Below, in pieces: positions 1 to 14,110 of a stretch of 64,000 nt of DNA. The DNA lies in the NCBI GenBank assembly GCA_018881555.1, contig JACAXG010000069.1, positions 496,001-560,000 on the forward strand, written 5' to 3'. Made by a program: the position numbers and the translations under genes. The notes under the pieces were generated by a model. The model was not told the origin of the DNA, did no database searches, and saw only the letters and a program-made list of their open reading frames with translations. This DNA is from Amblyornis subalaris (lineage: Eukaryota; Chordata; Aves; Passeriformes; Ptilonorhynchidae). Each line of letters starts with the position of its first letter. Position 1 is the first letter of the stretch.

Positions 1-429
1 TACACTTCAATCTTAAGTCGGGAGTAAATTTGTTCAAGCTGAACAATTCACACAAGGACATAAATCAGATCTGTTCTGAGTAAAATACAACTTTACAAAT
101 TAATCTAGAGCAACCCCTATGTGGAAGATAATAAAATTTTACAATTTATTAAAGGTCCCTGCTTTGGTTAGTGATACTGCCACAGTATCTAATATTTTTG
201 CTATTTTATTTGCTAATATCTTCCTAATTCATGATGTTTTGCTACCTCTTTTGTCTCTCAGCATAACTTCCAGATCTAATCTATGATACACTTGAAATCT
301 GATTTCAGCTGAGTGTCTTTCCTTTCATTGCAATACTAAAATTAGCTCATTTAGAATGATAAACAATATTATAATAATGAGATAAGTAATATTTCCATTG
401 TGTGGAATATTCTTCTTTAAAAGAAGATA
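1..429. other. AT-rich unique DNA, no gene seen
   Basis: The stretch is AT-rich with stops in all frames and no repeat or RNA gene that I recognise. Confidence 0.5.
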
Positions 430-633
430 CTATGGAATGGGATAAAAATGTGTTGCGGTGCTTAGGAGATGATGCATAACCCCCCGACTGGTCCCAAAGG
501 TCCTCAGCAGGCTCACCAGCTGTCTGTAACAGACCTTAGGAGACGAGGAACATGCAGCCCACCCACCCGGCCTGTCAAGGTCCTTCAGTGAGAAAACCCT
601 GGGAACCAAGACAAGAATAGAGCCGTAATTCAA
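430..633. other. GC-richer block of unknown origin
   Basis: About 200 bp clearly richer in G and C than the flanks, with runs of C near 480 and 555-575. The minus strand carries a 67-codon open frame that resembles no family I know. The sharp change in composition suggests an old repeat insertion or a regulatory block. I do not recognise the family. Confidence 0.3.
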
Positions 634-3600
634 GCATCAAACAGAACATTCTTCCTTACACCTATGCTGAAAATACTTGGCATATGGGATGTGCAGTTCT
701 CTTATTGTAACAGGGTAATACTTATGAGTAAGAGAATGGTAAATGGAAACACTTTCTATTTCAAAGCAACCCTTCCTCTCTGACCAGCGTTACTTCAGTT
801 TTACACAGCTTAATTCTGAGCTAAACAGAAATAAGGTGGTGGGTGTTGTGCCAGCGTTAAACCTGTGGAAAACAAGACACAGAGATGAATGGCATCAATA
901 TATCCATGTCAAGAGGGCTAGTCTCATCTCACCACCACTCCACACCTACATCATGAAGTGAAGGGAAAACAGGATGAACCCATTTGTGATGCTCTGAAGA
1001 GATGACTCACGAGGATGATGGGCAGCTATAGACCACTGGTTTTTGAATTATATTTTAATTGTATGATTAATATAGGAAATATCTGGCATTTTTGCTATAG
1101 TCTTAACTTTGAAGTGAAAGTCATTTTTAGATTCATCGTGAATGGAAAATAGACTCATATATAGTACAATACATTTAAAAGTAGCAATTGCCTTTTTTCT
1201 TTTTGTCTTAACATGTGTTTTAATGCAACTGCAACATATATTGTAGGTGAATAACTAACAAGTAGAGAAAATTTATTAGGTTCAACGGGAATGCCATACC
1301 GTGTATTTGCTTGGATACAATATATTTTCTGTTTTGCAATATTATTTTGCATGAATTGCACTTTGTACTTTCTGTTCATAAGGCAAGATGACACCACAGA
1401 TAAAGAAGGTTTCCTCCAAAAGAAATTTGGTGCTTTGTTAGCTAACTTTCAAAATGCTTTCAGGATACTAATGGAACAAAAAATGCACACTAGTAAAGAT
1501 GTATTAAGAGAATAGCTATAAGTGACCAACAAAATGCTCTTTGGAATCATTGGTTTTGTACAGTAATTGAAATGAATTGGCAAACTATTGCAATATATGT
1601 GGCATGAATTTCGGAAACCTTTATTTTACTAGTGATCTGTTCAAAAAGAAAAGTTTGTATAATGGGGCATTGTGTTCTAGGATCAAAATGCATTGAATCC
1701 AAGAGCATGATAACTACAAGCAATTCAATGACACTCGTAGATTTTACCAAATTGCTCTCTTTAGTAGACCTGCATCTATGCTAAGCAGAAAAAAAACCAC
1801 CCAAAAGCATTCTGTCCTTGTCTTTGGCTAATCTGTTGTCTCTATAATAAGTGTGAAATCTCTAAATATACACACATTTACTACAAGCAAACAAGCTGTC
1901 CAGAATCTAATTAGACAAAAATCTGCCCATCTGTTCTGCATTATCATGGGGTTTGCTCACATGTATGTTGTCTCATTACTAAAAGGCAGAAAGGCAAATT
2001 GAATTGAGCTGGACTTCCTCTTAAAGTGGGATCAGGACACGAAGCCAGACCCTTGCTGTGAGCCAACAAAGCACCACTGGGAGAAAGTGGGATGAGAGAA
2101 GTTTCTTTTTTCTACAGCCACATGTCCAATGCTCTACCATGAGGCCTAAGGGGGTGGTAATACCATTGTTTGGCACAATAGCGCACACACTATAACCATA
2201 TAACCTTTGTTTTCAATGCAAATTGTTTGCTTTTTTTTGTCATCCCCTGTGTCCTGTGTCTATTACTATTGGCCTGCCATGGTATGCTGCATTTCAGGCA
2301 CAAAGCTTGTTTAACCGAAACTCGAAAGTTTCATCAAAGCTAACTTTTCTTACAAAAATAATTAGAATAATGTCTAACTTTTTTTTTTAATTATATTTTA
2401 ATAATTTAATCAAGGTTTTGAAAATGTTGTTCAGGGCCACAGGCTAATGAGAGTAATTTGTATGGAAATAGGAAATTTTATATGAACACGCTTTTTTGAA
2501 TATCTCCTAATCACTATGTGATTAACACTTAGCACTTAGAAGCATTTGTATATTTCTCCCAGATGAGCACTTTGCATCAGCAATAAACTCTATTGTTTCA
2601 GAGAATAAGAATTTCTAGTGGACTAGTTACATTCCTTAAACTGAAATTGAGAAGATTTATTTATGGTTGTGAATGCTTTAAATTAACAAATACTTTGAAA
2701 TTAGTAGTTTTTGAGGATTAAGGATGATCAGTGGAGATATGCATTGAAAAGTTAGAATAAGTAGGGAAAAATTGGAATATATTTCTAACTTTTGCATAGT
2801 TCTCCTTACAAGAGCAGTTGAAGACATAACAAACTTTAATTTGCTAATCCTGCTTGATGACAGCTCCTTGAAAAATGTAGGACTTGTGTGACAGATCATC
2901 CCCAGGAGCAGGATGAGCTTACTTTTCTTCCTGTTGCAAGGGTCTAGTTGCCTCACTCTCTCGAGTCCACCTCACCTGCTTTTCTCCAGTGCTATTTCTC
3001 ACTGATCAGATTGACAGAACAGCATAAACGGAGAGCGGATCTGCTCTAGGATACTATTTGCATAACTTTTATGCCTAGTTATATGCAGATAAACCAGGGT
3101 ACAGGGAAGGGTATATATATCTCCTGTTTCTCTACACTGTGAGCAGAAGGGAATTTGTACAAGTGAGTCAGGCTGGACCCTCTCGTGCAGCACTCCACTT
3201 TCCTGGTGTACCTCGTTATATTGCCTTCTCCATCCTGATAGCATGCTAGCCAAGGTAGGACATTTTTCATCTAACAATGGGTTCATGTAAAATGGAAAAA
3301 GTGGCCTGGGAAAAGGACCAGTTACAAAGCCCATGTAGGACAGCAGGAAGTGACATGTTTTCACATAAGTTAAGAAGAGCTAGTGTCATGTATGGGAGTG
3401 AATAAACAAACAGAAAACGAAAACTGTTTTACAGAGCATGTCAGAGGAATGTTGTCACATTTAATTTCCAGCATTAACATTTTTGTTGTAAAAAAATGTG
3501 GAATCCCCCAAAACTTCGGAATATATCACAAAATTATCTTTCCATAGAAAATGGAGTGTCTTTTGAAATGTAGAAAGGAAGAATGGTATGTGCTATGGAA

Positions 3601-4435
3601 AGGAGGAGTAACTAGAGTAAAGGAGAGGAGTGAACTGATATGTACAGGTGAGGAACTGGAGACATTAAAGAAAAAAAACTTAGAGAGACCAAAATTTTCT
3701 TTAAAGGAAAAATCTAGTTTTAAATTTCTTTCATGACGCATTTAACCACATATGTTATGGAAAATTACAAAACAGCTTGGAAGATTATCGTGTGGGTTTA
3801 TTTGTGCATACCCACATTTCTACTGGTCTAAGAGTGGCTCTAATAGCTGCCATGGAACAAAAACTCCAATATCAAAAGATGACCAACAAAAATAAGTGCT
3901 CTCTTAGCCTTCTATTTAATTTTTTTCGGTTGTCTTTACACATTTCCTTCCTTCTTCTCTTTCTACAAATATATTTAACACAATTTGGCTGCTGAGACGT
4001 ACATATAGGATTAAAATATACCTCAAAATACTGGTATTCCTCTTGTATGCATACTCTATGGCTATTATTTATTCCTAATTGCTTTTCACAATTTTAATAT
4101 GTCCCCTTTTGATTCTTGCAGCTATCCAGAACACAACCAACACAAAGGTGGCACAAGCCCCTGCACTATATATTCACTGTTTCTCAGTCAAGATAATACT
4201 GAAGCTAACTTCATGTTTTTCTGTCATCTTTATACAATGCATTCCTTATGCATGTGCTGTGTAAACCATTAAAAAAAAAAATTCTTTTTCAGCATCTTTT
4301 TTTCTCTTCATTTACAAAGGTGGAACTTAAGGCAAGTTTACAGCTTCCACATAAATACTCATTTGCCAAAAGAAAACAAAATATATTTTGCCTTTAGACA
4401 ATCTGCATTGATATATTGAAATAGCAGGGAAGGGG
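634..4435. other. Unique AT-rich DNA, no gene seen
   Basis: Only short open frames (up to 121 codons at 2999-3364, minus) occur. Their composition is not protein-like and neighbouring frames overlap them, so I treat them as chance frames. The part around 1960-2340 is less AT-rich, has no recognisable repeat and could hold conserved non-coding sequence. No splice-flanked exon was recognised. Confidence 0.45.
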
Positions 4436-4665
4436 AAAAAAAGGCTCATAATGCTTCATTAGTTAATTGCGCAGAGCACAGCTCTTTAGGGGTAAACAAG
4501 TGAAGGACATTTGCTGAATGGTCTATGCCCATCATGCATATTATGGCCTAATGGTGCTAGTAATGGTAGGAGGCTCCTGGAGAGTCATCTGTCAAATTAG
4601 CACACTGAATTATTTATTGCCTCAGAGTAAAATTGTGGAAGGGAGCAGCTGAGATCCATTCGTAA
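4436..4665. promoter_or_regulatory. Candidate conserved non-coding element
   Basis: This non-repeat stretch is dense in homeodomain-type TAAT cores, with TTAGTTAATT near 4459, AATTAG near 4595 and AATTATTTATTG near 4608. It is more balanced in base composition than its flanks. Such motif density is typical of developmental enhancers in gene deserts, but no alignment was possible, so this is inference only. Confidence 0.2.
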
Positions 4666-7600
4666 GAAAATACAAGATAAAGAAACAACCCCTCCCCAAA
4701 ATTATAGTACAACTGCTTTGCATGTTCGGTTATGTCAGCGATATTTGTAAACATTAACAATATTTAAATAGTATGTGTGTGTAAGGATATTGGGATGTGC
4801 ATACAAGTTGTAATAATCAGCTAATGCTATACATATATACATTATCTTCGTGTATCTATATGTACGGACTATTTCCATAATGCTAATCATCATTACAGTT
4901 TATGTTAATGTTACTGTGATGACACTAGTTTATACTATATGTTGTGTACTAAGCATGGAGTGTAAAAATATATATGTAAAATATATATGGTATATAATAT
5001 ATGTTTTATATATTTTAATTAAAAATTGTAAAACAAGAGTGTATAAATGCATTAAATACTGTGCTTCAGATGGAAGTACACTATTCTTTTTCTGTAAATC
5101 TCACAATGTGGGTACTTAACATATACACCATATTAAAGCAACTTCATAAAAACATGAAATGATTTTTGCAATCACTGAAGAATATACCTCTTACTGCAAC
5201 TGCATCTAGAGATTATGAAGATACGTATGATTTTTTCAATTTCTAATGTGTTAAAAAGAGTTGCTGCTGAGTTCGTTACTGGCAATAACTTGGAATTAAT
5301 CTTTATTGCTCAATAAATCTTTTTCATTTCCTTCTGTCTTTATCCACTGTAAGTTATCAAAGTCATGGTAACTCCAACACTCCTGATGAGGAATGTGTAC
5401 CGTGAATGGATCTTTAGGTCCCGGTACTTTTAATGACACCTAGGTGTCTTGTATCTTAATTACCAGTCAGCTGTACCCCTGCTTTCCTCAAAGTTGTTTT
5501 AGTGAGACTTTTTGTGATATCTAACACTGTAGGAAGATATGTGCTATGAGTTATCACTAACCTGTTGAAGGTACTTGAGACTGCATATTAACTTAATTAC
5601 TTCACACAGGGCACTTCTGTAAGGCACTGAACAGTCCTGTGAACAATTTCATCACGAGTTTCAATGGTACTGACTACATGAATACAGGTAAACGTGTTAA
5701 TGTATGCTCTGCTGTCTTTAAAGAACTCAGATCCCTTATGAGAACATTTACAGATCATTTACTTGCTTCTAAAATCTGGCAGTTGCTTTATAGTATTTCA
5801 GACATGGGCTCTTTGAAAGAGGATATTGCCCTCCAAATGCATAGATTTATTCACTTAATATACTGGCCATCCCTAATCTCCCCATCTTTGGTTAATCCAG
5901 AGATCACCAACATCTTCCTCTTTCTAGTCTCAGAAATTCATTGTGTTGCTACCTAATTTTTCTTTCCCCTGATGGTATAGAGCTGAAAGCAGGATTTTGA
6001 AGTCTTTCTTATGAGGACACTTATTATTAAATATTCTTGAAGATTTTTTAGAGATGATTACGGCTTAGGTGATGACTTTGAATGTTTCTGTAGTTTGTTT
6101 TCTGAATTAAAATGCAACTTCTGGGGGAAAAGCAGGATCTTCCATGAAAGAACACTTTGTAACTTTTTAACTATATTACAGAGACATTTGTTCAGACAAC
6201 TGACAGATAATTCACATCATCTAGTAATGACTACACAGAGAATTTATTACTTCAAAGACATTTTATGCTTCACTACCTCTAGACATAAATGCAACTTACA
6301 AATACTTATTTGTGTGATTTTTTTTAATTTTGTTTTCAACATTAAGTTCAAAGGCTCAGTATTTTTTGTTCTAAATATAATTTAATTCCTGCAGCACCGA
6401 TATTTTGAAACTTCCACCTGCACATCAGGTACTACGGTACTAAGGACAGAAACCTTGGCTGTGGAGCAAGAGGGACTCACTTCTCTTCAGCACACCAAAA
6501 GACATGCTGATAACCAGTACTGGAAATACCTCCTGGCATGAGTCCCATGTGAAGAGACTTAGTTAAAAGAAGCGTTTGTGTTGATAAATGCCTGGAAGTC
6601 AAAATTGGTATTAATATTGATGATTGAACTTATTGTGGTATTTTAAAGAAAATACCTGTGGTCCTGAAAACATTTTTGCTTCATTTATTTTCTCAGACTT
6701 TATTCTTAAATGTATGGCTCTCTCCTTTTATTTCCTCTCTTTCCCTTTCCTTACTCACAGATTTGTGCATGCACACAAAAGCACACACAATCTTTAATGT
6801 TGTAATTTTTATGTTTATATGTCCTGATATAAAAATCACTAAAATAAAATTTGAAAAATGACAGTGTATGCTTGCTGAAAACACATTCTATGAACTAACA
6901 TTTCTTAAAATCCTCCCACTTAGATGTGGGCTTGCAGTATTTTTTTTTAATTGTATATGATTTGTATAAGAAGCAAAATTAGTAACAAAGACTGGACAAA
7001 GAGAAGAAAAAAACTACTTGTCTGTATAACACCGCATAATTGTTCCTCAATATTTCACATTTAGATGGCTTGAATGCTTGATGATTATTCATTTGAATAT
7101 ACTTTGTCTAGAAATGTGGCCTTAGAATAAAATCTGAATTTCTTAAGACCAAAGATTTTTACCTGTCAATCTAACATTTCATTGTAAGTTTTCCTCTCAC
7201 AGGGGGAATAAAATTATACTTCTCTTCCATGTTCACTGCCTGGTAGAGAGAAGAAAGCACAGAAGTAATAAATAATTTAATTACCTTCAAATGTATGTGA
7301 CAAGTAGACCACAACCTAAGTGCCAGAGCATAGGTAGTATTTAGCTGTTCAAGTTCACCCACAGCAGAAAGAAAGGAACTTATCCTCTGAAACAAGGCCA
7401 ACAAGTAAGACGTAACTGCCATCTATTTTCCAGTAAAAAAAGAAAGGATTTTCAATGGCAGAACAATACTGAAGTACCTGGCGAAGCAAAGGACAGTTAG
7501 TTCTATTTTAATTAGTATCCTGTGAGCTGTTCATCTTCCATAAAGTAAATGTATTCTGAAGAATGATTTACACGTGTTTGCAACAAACAACCTATGCTTA

Positions 7601-8959
7601 TAAACAGCTGGCATCTGCTCAGGATCACACAGGAGCAGAGCCTACTTGATTTACATTTAAAACTATTATTCCAGGGATAAAAAAGCCAAATGAAAACTGA
7701 AGTGTCAATTCAGAACTGTGATAAAAATCCTTTGGAAAAGAACAACTAAGGCCCTATCTTGGGTAAAAAATTAAATATGAACCATAAGCACAAGGGAAAG
7801 CCTGTTTCTATTTTTAATTATCAACTGAAGCTTGGTTTTAGAAAGCAAAATATTTAATTATTACCGATTTTTAGAGTCTTATTTTGTTGTCACAAGGCTT
7901 AGGTTCTATCAGCCTTTTTCCTGATGAATATTACTTTGCTTCCAAAAGACCTGCTGGAATCGATCAAGCTTTGTGAAGGCAATTATTTTGCCTACAAGCC
8001 TGGATTAATGAGTTGCCATAGAGCATATATGGAACTTGGGGAAGCCATATCCTGATGAGTGATAATACAGGGACCATTCTGTAACGTATCATACAGCATC
8101 ACATGTTTGATCTGCATTAAGCAAGGATACATAACCAGGTCAAAGTTTATAATAATGTGAAGTTTTCGTATTGGACTTGTCCTGGCTGCAGGAAGGCTGG
8201 CAATGTGCCCGTGCAATGAGAGAGTGCAGCATATTTAAGTACAGCAGACTCTCAGCAGCTTTACATTCTGAGGCTACAGTTTTTTGATGAAGGTGCAGTT
8301 AGCTTTAAGCTATTACCAAGTTACAGGTGCAGCAAGTACATCTGATTGATCCAATTTTCTTAACCCTGAATCTGTACCCAAACTTCAGTTCTTTGACTGT
8401 GTGCACTGGACATCCACACTTGTACTGTAGTTGAAGATTGTGTCTCACCTAGAGAAACATGGATATGAGTGAAATAGCGGCTTAAGCTTGAGCTGATCCC
8501 CTTTAGCAAGTAGGGATGTAGTACTGGTCTGTTTTCTCTCTGTCTTCACTGAGCGTCAAAACTTCTTCTGCATTGTACTGCACTATGCCACCATGTCTTT
8601 GCAGTGCCCTGCAAAAACTAGTGCAGTCTAAGAACAATGCTTTTGATTGTTATGCCAGTTCTCAATGACTGTTAGGAAGAAGGTTATTTGACATAAAACA
8701 CACTTTGAATTTGACAGCAAGGAGGCATGTTTGAGTGCCCCAACAGGCACCTTTCCATTGAGTCCTTGTAACTGAAGTTAGCATTTACAGAAATTTGCAT
8801 AGTCTAACTGACCAATAACAAAATAAGATTTTGAAGGTTGCCTGCTCTAAAATGAGAGACTGAATTATTCTTCCTGTTAAAATTCTGGCAATCTTCCACA
8901 GAGATCCCAAAGGTTCATGATAAAATTGCAACAAATTCCAGGCAGTAGGAAAATAATTT
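4666..8959. other. Unique AT-rich DNA, no gene seen
   Basis: It includes an AT-only tract around 4960-5030 of TATA-type dinucleotide runs. Open frames reach 105 codons (5639-5956, plus) but match nothing I know. No repeat family was recognised. Confidence 0.45.
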
Positions 8960-9545
8960 CCCCTGTCTTGATCTTCAGTACCCCTCTGTGTTTAAACCCG
9001 GAAGGGTCCCATAGAAGTGGACCTCTGCCACAGCCCCAGAGGCATATGCCATGAAGGTATTTTTGTGTAACTGCTTCATGGGACAGAGGGCCACAAGAGT
9101 TATGCTGAAAGACCAGATGGAGTAAACTCTCTCTGGAATTTAGGACAAGCAGTAGGCTTGAATGCTTTCAAGGACAAGGATCATCCGTGCACAAGAAGCC
9201 CTTTCACTGTATCGTCCAATAGCAGGGTCAGGCTGACGGCTGGCTTTTTTGGGGTCGGTATAAATAAATGCTGCTGCTCTTTCCTGTTCAGCTCCCCTCC
9301 TCGGGCCACACTGTGATCTTTAAGGGACCTTAAAACACTCACTCACAACACACTGTGAATTGCTCAAAGACGTCTGCCTGGCCATTAGCCACCACAGTTT
9401 ACAGTCCTTTGTAGCCTGCAAGGGCCAAGGCCCAGCTCTAGGGCTTGTGATGCTTGACAGTGTCCTTCAAGGGACACAACATTTTGACAGCAAGAGGTAT
9501 GTCAGGAAAAAAGGGGCCGAACTCTCAGGCAGGAGCATCTTCTAA
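8960..9545 (+). other. GC-richer block with TATA-like box
   Basis: A less AT-rich stretch with a TATAAATA-type box at about 9260-9267. It is preceded by a CCAAT motif near 9215 and followed by a pyrimidine-rich segment. This resembles a promoter or an old LTR promoter, but neither LTR ends nor a target duplication could be defined. A 61-codon frame (9360-9545) shows no known domain. The identity is open. Confidence 0.2.
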
Positions 9546-9883
9546 AGCATAGTGTAGAGATTAAAATGCCCCAGAGGAGATTTGACGAGAGCAGATATAA
9601 TGCGCAAACAGCCAGGCCAGCTTGGATTTACTGGGACCTTGTAAGCAAATTTCCTGCTTACAATATGCTGGAGGGTCATGGAATGTGCCCAGTGTGGACA
9701 AGTTGGATAAAACACGGACTAGAAAGGGTGTAAAGGCATAGATGCAGCCCAGATAAACACAGCAAGCTTACTTTGAAACGTAGCAGCATTTGGATTGGCA
9801 ACGATTATACTTTACTACGCATATGTATGTATAATCTAGTGAAAAAAATTATGAAGCAAAGTTGTTAAACTGCTTAATTAGCC

Positions 9884-9886
<3 letters not shown>

Positions 9887-9919
<33 letters not shown>
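9887..9919. repeat. (TC)n microsatellite
   Basis: About 16 uninterrupted TC units are directly visible. The tract is probably length-variable between individuals. Confidence 0.95.
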
Positions 9920-9922
<3 letters not shown>

Positions 9923-12494
9923 ACTCTGTATTTCTAAAAAATGAACATGTTTATACCTACAAAGTGTTACACTTGAAAACTTTACTTGAAGGGAAAAATT
10001 CCCTTGAAAATAGTTGCAATTTCTGATTGCAAGCTTTAGAACTGTCTTGATTTTTTATTGAAGATAGGAGTTTGAGCCTTTGTTTTAAATTTCATCAAAT
10101 TACATTATTTAAATGACAAAGGTTCTTTATCTGTGTTTGGTAATTGTGGAAGTCAGAATTCCATTTTCTCTGAATATCAGCAGAAATAATATATGTTGCA
10201 ACATCCAAAAATTTATTTTTTAGAAATATAATGTATAATATATAATATAATAGAAATTATATATATAATATACATTAATTAATATATCTTACATTACAAA
10301 ATACTATTAACATTTTCTCATAAATCTACTTGCTTACTTTTCCAAAGTGTTCTTGAGGAAACAAACAGTAGCACTGGAGAATAAATATAATTTTGTGTCC
10401 AGTTTATTTTGTGTAACTCTTAGAGATTCTTCAAGGTTAGTCTGGTATATTTCTTTCTACTTTAGTATTGTTATAAAAATATTTCAATTACATATTTTGT
10501 TTCTTGAGGTTGCAAAATGTTACTATTTAGAAATAACCTTAATTTACCAAACAGAGTGTAGTTAGTAAAATGTAGTTTTGTTACACAGAAACTCATGTAA
10601 TTTGAAATAATTATGTTGTTGAGCACATGTACAACACTATAGATATTTAACAGGTCTATTGTAAGTATATATAAAAAAAAAGACTCAAACCATGTATTAG
10701 GAAATCCTTTGATACACTGAATTCTTAAGGCTACAGCTACTTCACGAAGATATCTTATACACTTACAGCTTCTACTTTAATTCTACACATACACACAGCT
10801 TATTCATGAATCTCATAATTTACAAACTGCCTCTTAAACAACATAGTAATTGAAATCTTCCCTTTAATTTATATCTTCATAAAAGTACGCTAGCTTCGTA
10901 AATGTTTTATAACCAAACTCATATTGCATTGCTGAACATTTTTATTTTTGCGAAGACACGAAAATGTCTGTGATTTTTTTCTCCCATGAAAGCCCTCCAA
11001 GATTATCTATGTTGAGGTTTCTAGCATTTACTGCTGTCTTTGCTATTCACCCAACTCTGTTTATATTATTTGACCTTTAAGTCTCTAGTCTAAAGCAATA
11101 AAATGAAGGCTTCCTGTCTTATTGATTTGGTAAGGCATATATTCACACAAATAAAATGGAACCCAGTTTAATAAAATACACTTTTAGCCAATGTCTGTAA
11201 ATGAACTTGAGTCTTGACGATTTTGGAAGAGGTCAACCCAGAGTAAGCAGTTCATATCTGTGGTAAATCAATTTCCAGGAACACTATAAAAATCAGGAGA
11301 GTTTTTTTGAGAGACTGACTTGAACCCTCCTTAACCAGAAAATAATGTCTGACCTAGGCAGTGAAATTTTTCACAACATTTCAATTAAAAGTTGGCAGCT
11401 ACAGAAGCAATACATTGCATCGTTGCAACTGACCTTATGGCAGGAAGCAAATATGGGAGTGGAAGCTCAGGTAGGCTGCCAGCTCTCCTGTGAACATGAA
11501 GGATGCACACCACAAGTATTACTGGTGGTGTTTGAAATCTAATAAGAGGCTCATTACCATTCTTTCTCAATAAGGAAATTGCTGGTTGCCTAATGATGTT
11601 GGTAATCATTCAGTATATGTTTTTCATTTCTAAGTACATGTACATTAATATTAATGGAGCTCTGCTTACCTCTTGTGCTTCGTGATGAATGAAAACTGCC
11701 TAATATAACAAATAACTCCTCAGTTTTCTAGAATATTAAATCTGAGAAGGAATGGAGCTGGGTTATGTCCTGCTTTGTGGTACCTCGCCAAGCAACAAAG
11801 AAAGAATTGTCTACATGAGCCCCGTGATTTGCGAGGTGAGGCTTCCATAAGGGTTATTTTCTGTTTTACTGAGCTGGTTATCACAGTTTTTCTTCATGGA
11901 GCATGCAGTGTGCGGGGACAACCTTGCTTTCACAGGTCTGCAGGTTTGCGGTGTTGGAGCAGCAGAGCTCCTTTAAAAGTCTGAGCCTAACTTACTGCAC
12001 TGCTCTTCCAGCCTCTGTGGCTCAGAGGGGAGTACAGCTTCTCATGCTTTCTGCTGGCCATCCCCAATCATTACAGCAAGGGCTCAGCTGTTGGTAAGAG
12101 TCAGAAGGACTTGAGAAGGGAGAAGTGAGAAATACTTCAATATTCCTCAGAGAGTGACAAACTGCATTAGCATATCTGCTAATAGGAAACCAGGGTTCCA
12201 ATTCTGTCAAGCTCCTGGAAGGAAGGACCCAGACGAAAGCTTGTAACTGCCCTCCATGCTCTGAGCCAGGATTTTGGAACATTAGGTGACTTTTTAGGAT
12301 GCTTGCTTACAATGTGCATGCTTTTCTTCTGACAGTCTTATCTATCAAGCCTACTTTTAGGTCATAAAATATTTAGAGATACATTTTCTTTGGCAGTTTT
12401 TCTTCAACAGTTTTTCCTATTTGAAGTTTCTTTTCTTCAACACACCTTTTAAAACTGCTCTTCAAATGCATCCAACTGCTCCTTCAGTGCTAAA
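9920..12494. other. Unique AT-rich DNA, no gene seen
   Basis: It contains an AT-only tract at about 10218-10285 with repeated ATATAAT words. A less AT-rich part at about 11740-12290 has overlapping short frames on both strands (64-86 codons), which is typical of non-coding DNA. No recognised repeat. Confidence 0.4.
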
Positions 12495-12522
12495 GACACA
12501 CGCACACACATACACACACACC
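12495..12522. repeat. Imperfect (CA)n microsatellite
   Basis: CA units interrupted by CG and TA, ending in a C run. Directly visible. Confidence 0.85.
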
Positions 12523-13028
12523 CCCAGCTTCCAGTGCTATTGAAATAAATGCACTAGGAACAATTTTCTGCAGTTTCTATTGTTATACTAATAGCCATGT
12601 ACAGGCTCCGCATACCAGATCCTCCCTTCCTCCCACAGGCTATGTTCTGCCAGGTGCTTGCAGGCAGAGCTGCCATGAACAATGGAAAGTGCATCTCACT
12701 GAAACTTTGGCTATGCTATAAATCAAGTGTCTGAAATACATGTTGCTTTTAACACTTTGAAATAGTAGCAGCTAATATACCACAGGTGTGCGTCAAGTAG
12801 TATTATGGGAAACCAGTGTGTAGGCAAAAGGAATTATTTCAGTTTTAGATCAGTGAATAAATTGGCTTTTAATGTGCTGAATTTGCTATATAGATTTATT
12901 CCTGTTATAACAAGTTATAAAGACCATACAAAAGCCTGACACTAAAATCTCATTACTTCTATTTCACCACTCTGACCAGAAAAGCAGGCAAATTAAACTT
13001 TCTCATGAACAGCTATGTTTCACCCTTC

Positions 13029-13095
13029 ATAGAAACATAGAATCATTAAGTATGAAAAAGATCCTTAATATCCTCAAGACCAGCTGTCAACCATC
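13029..13095 (-). mobile_element. CR1 LINE 3' tail fragment
   Basis: The stretch reads in the order of a reversed CR1 3' end: a CATAGAA/ATAGAATCAT tail, then a degraded form of the GATCCTTAA and CAACC segment typical of CR1. Only about 65 bp remain and they are diverged, so it is an old insertion. Confidence 0.6.
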
Positions 13096-13191
13096 CTTGT
13101 TTGTGATCAGGCTACTTTTTTATTCAAAACAATCATCATTTGACATGTGTTGATATTTTATGACTGGTAATTTATCATGTCATTCCTTTCA

Positions 13192-13210
13192 ATATATATA
13201 TATATATATT
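13192..13210. repeat. (AT)n microsatellite
   Basis: About nine AT units in a row, directly visible. Confidence 0.9.
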
Positions 13211-14110
13211 CCTCTACCACTAGAAGTGGAAATTTTCTTGTGAATTTCCAGAAAGTAGCCATAACTTCCCAGCTTGATTTAATTCCCTGTGTTGATGTCA
13301 ATCACTTCCTGAGATTTTGTGTTTCAGATTATTTATTCTGCATATCTTTTATCAGAATATGAGACCTTACCTGCCCATTTCAGTAACTGGACTAGTTCCT
13401 GTTTAAGCAAGAATTTAATGCTGGAAGTTCTTGTGGCTTACATTATTCAGCAGCTCAAATGAGAGGACTAGACAGTGCCTTCTGATTTTCTAATCCATGC
13501 ACCTATAATTCAGATAACACCGAATCAAGTCCAGACTTAGCAGTGTCTTTGCAGAGCCAGGACACACAGTGAATTAATAAGAACACGCCAACAAGACTAA
13601 CAATGATCTCAGAGCACAAGAAGGTCCAAGCACTGAGATACCTTCTTTGCCCCACATGCTGCAGACCATAACAGTCACCTGCTGACAGAGAAGTAGGTGG
13701 GATACAGACCTCTGACACATCCACCTTTCTGAACTCTGTGGGATACTTCTGAGAAAGTGTGAAGAGGGTAGTTTTGAGGTATAGGAAAGCCTGTGGTAAG
13801 AGGAACTGTCTCCTTCATGAGAGAGGACTGCTAGTTCTATGGACAATACTCTTTGATAGGCCCTGCAGAGTAGTTGCTGGAACTTAATTTTTGCCTCTGG
13901 TAATAAACTGGAAATATTCAGGCATTGCCTTCTTCCACCAGAGTTCCACAACAACCTGGTTAGACAAATTCTGTTAGTTAGTGAACATTTATGTTTGAAT
14001 AAATGCATCTTCTAAAAGACAAAGAGAGACTGAGAAGGAATGAAAGAATAAAGAGATGAGAATGATACCTCAGTGATGGACTAGTCTCATTTGCTTGGTG
14101 CATATGGCTA
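13211..14110. other. No gene seen; 144-codon chance frame
   Basis: A minus-strand frame of 144 codons (13574-14008) is the longest in this stretch. It is rich in Ser, Leu and Cys, overlaps another frame (13503-13724), lacks a recognisable domain and has no exon-like flanks. I treat it as chance, with a small possibility that it derives from an unrecognised retroelement. Confidence 0.35.

Noticed and set aside
2999..3364. 121-codon minus-strand frame
   Set aside because: A second frame on the same strand overlaps it, and neither has a recognisable motif or exon-like borders.
13574..14008. 144-codon open frame
   Set aside because: No domain, Ser/Leu/Cys-rich composition, overlaps another frame; consistent with chance in 64 kb.
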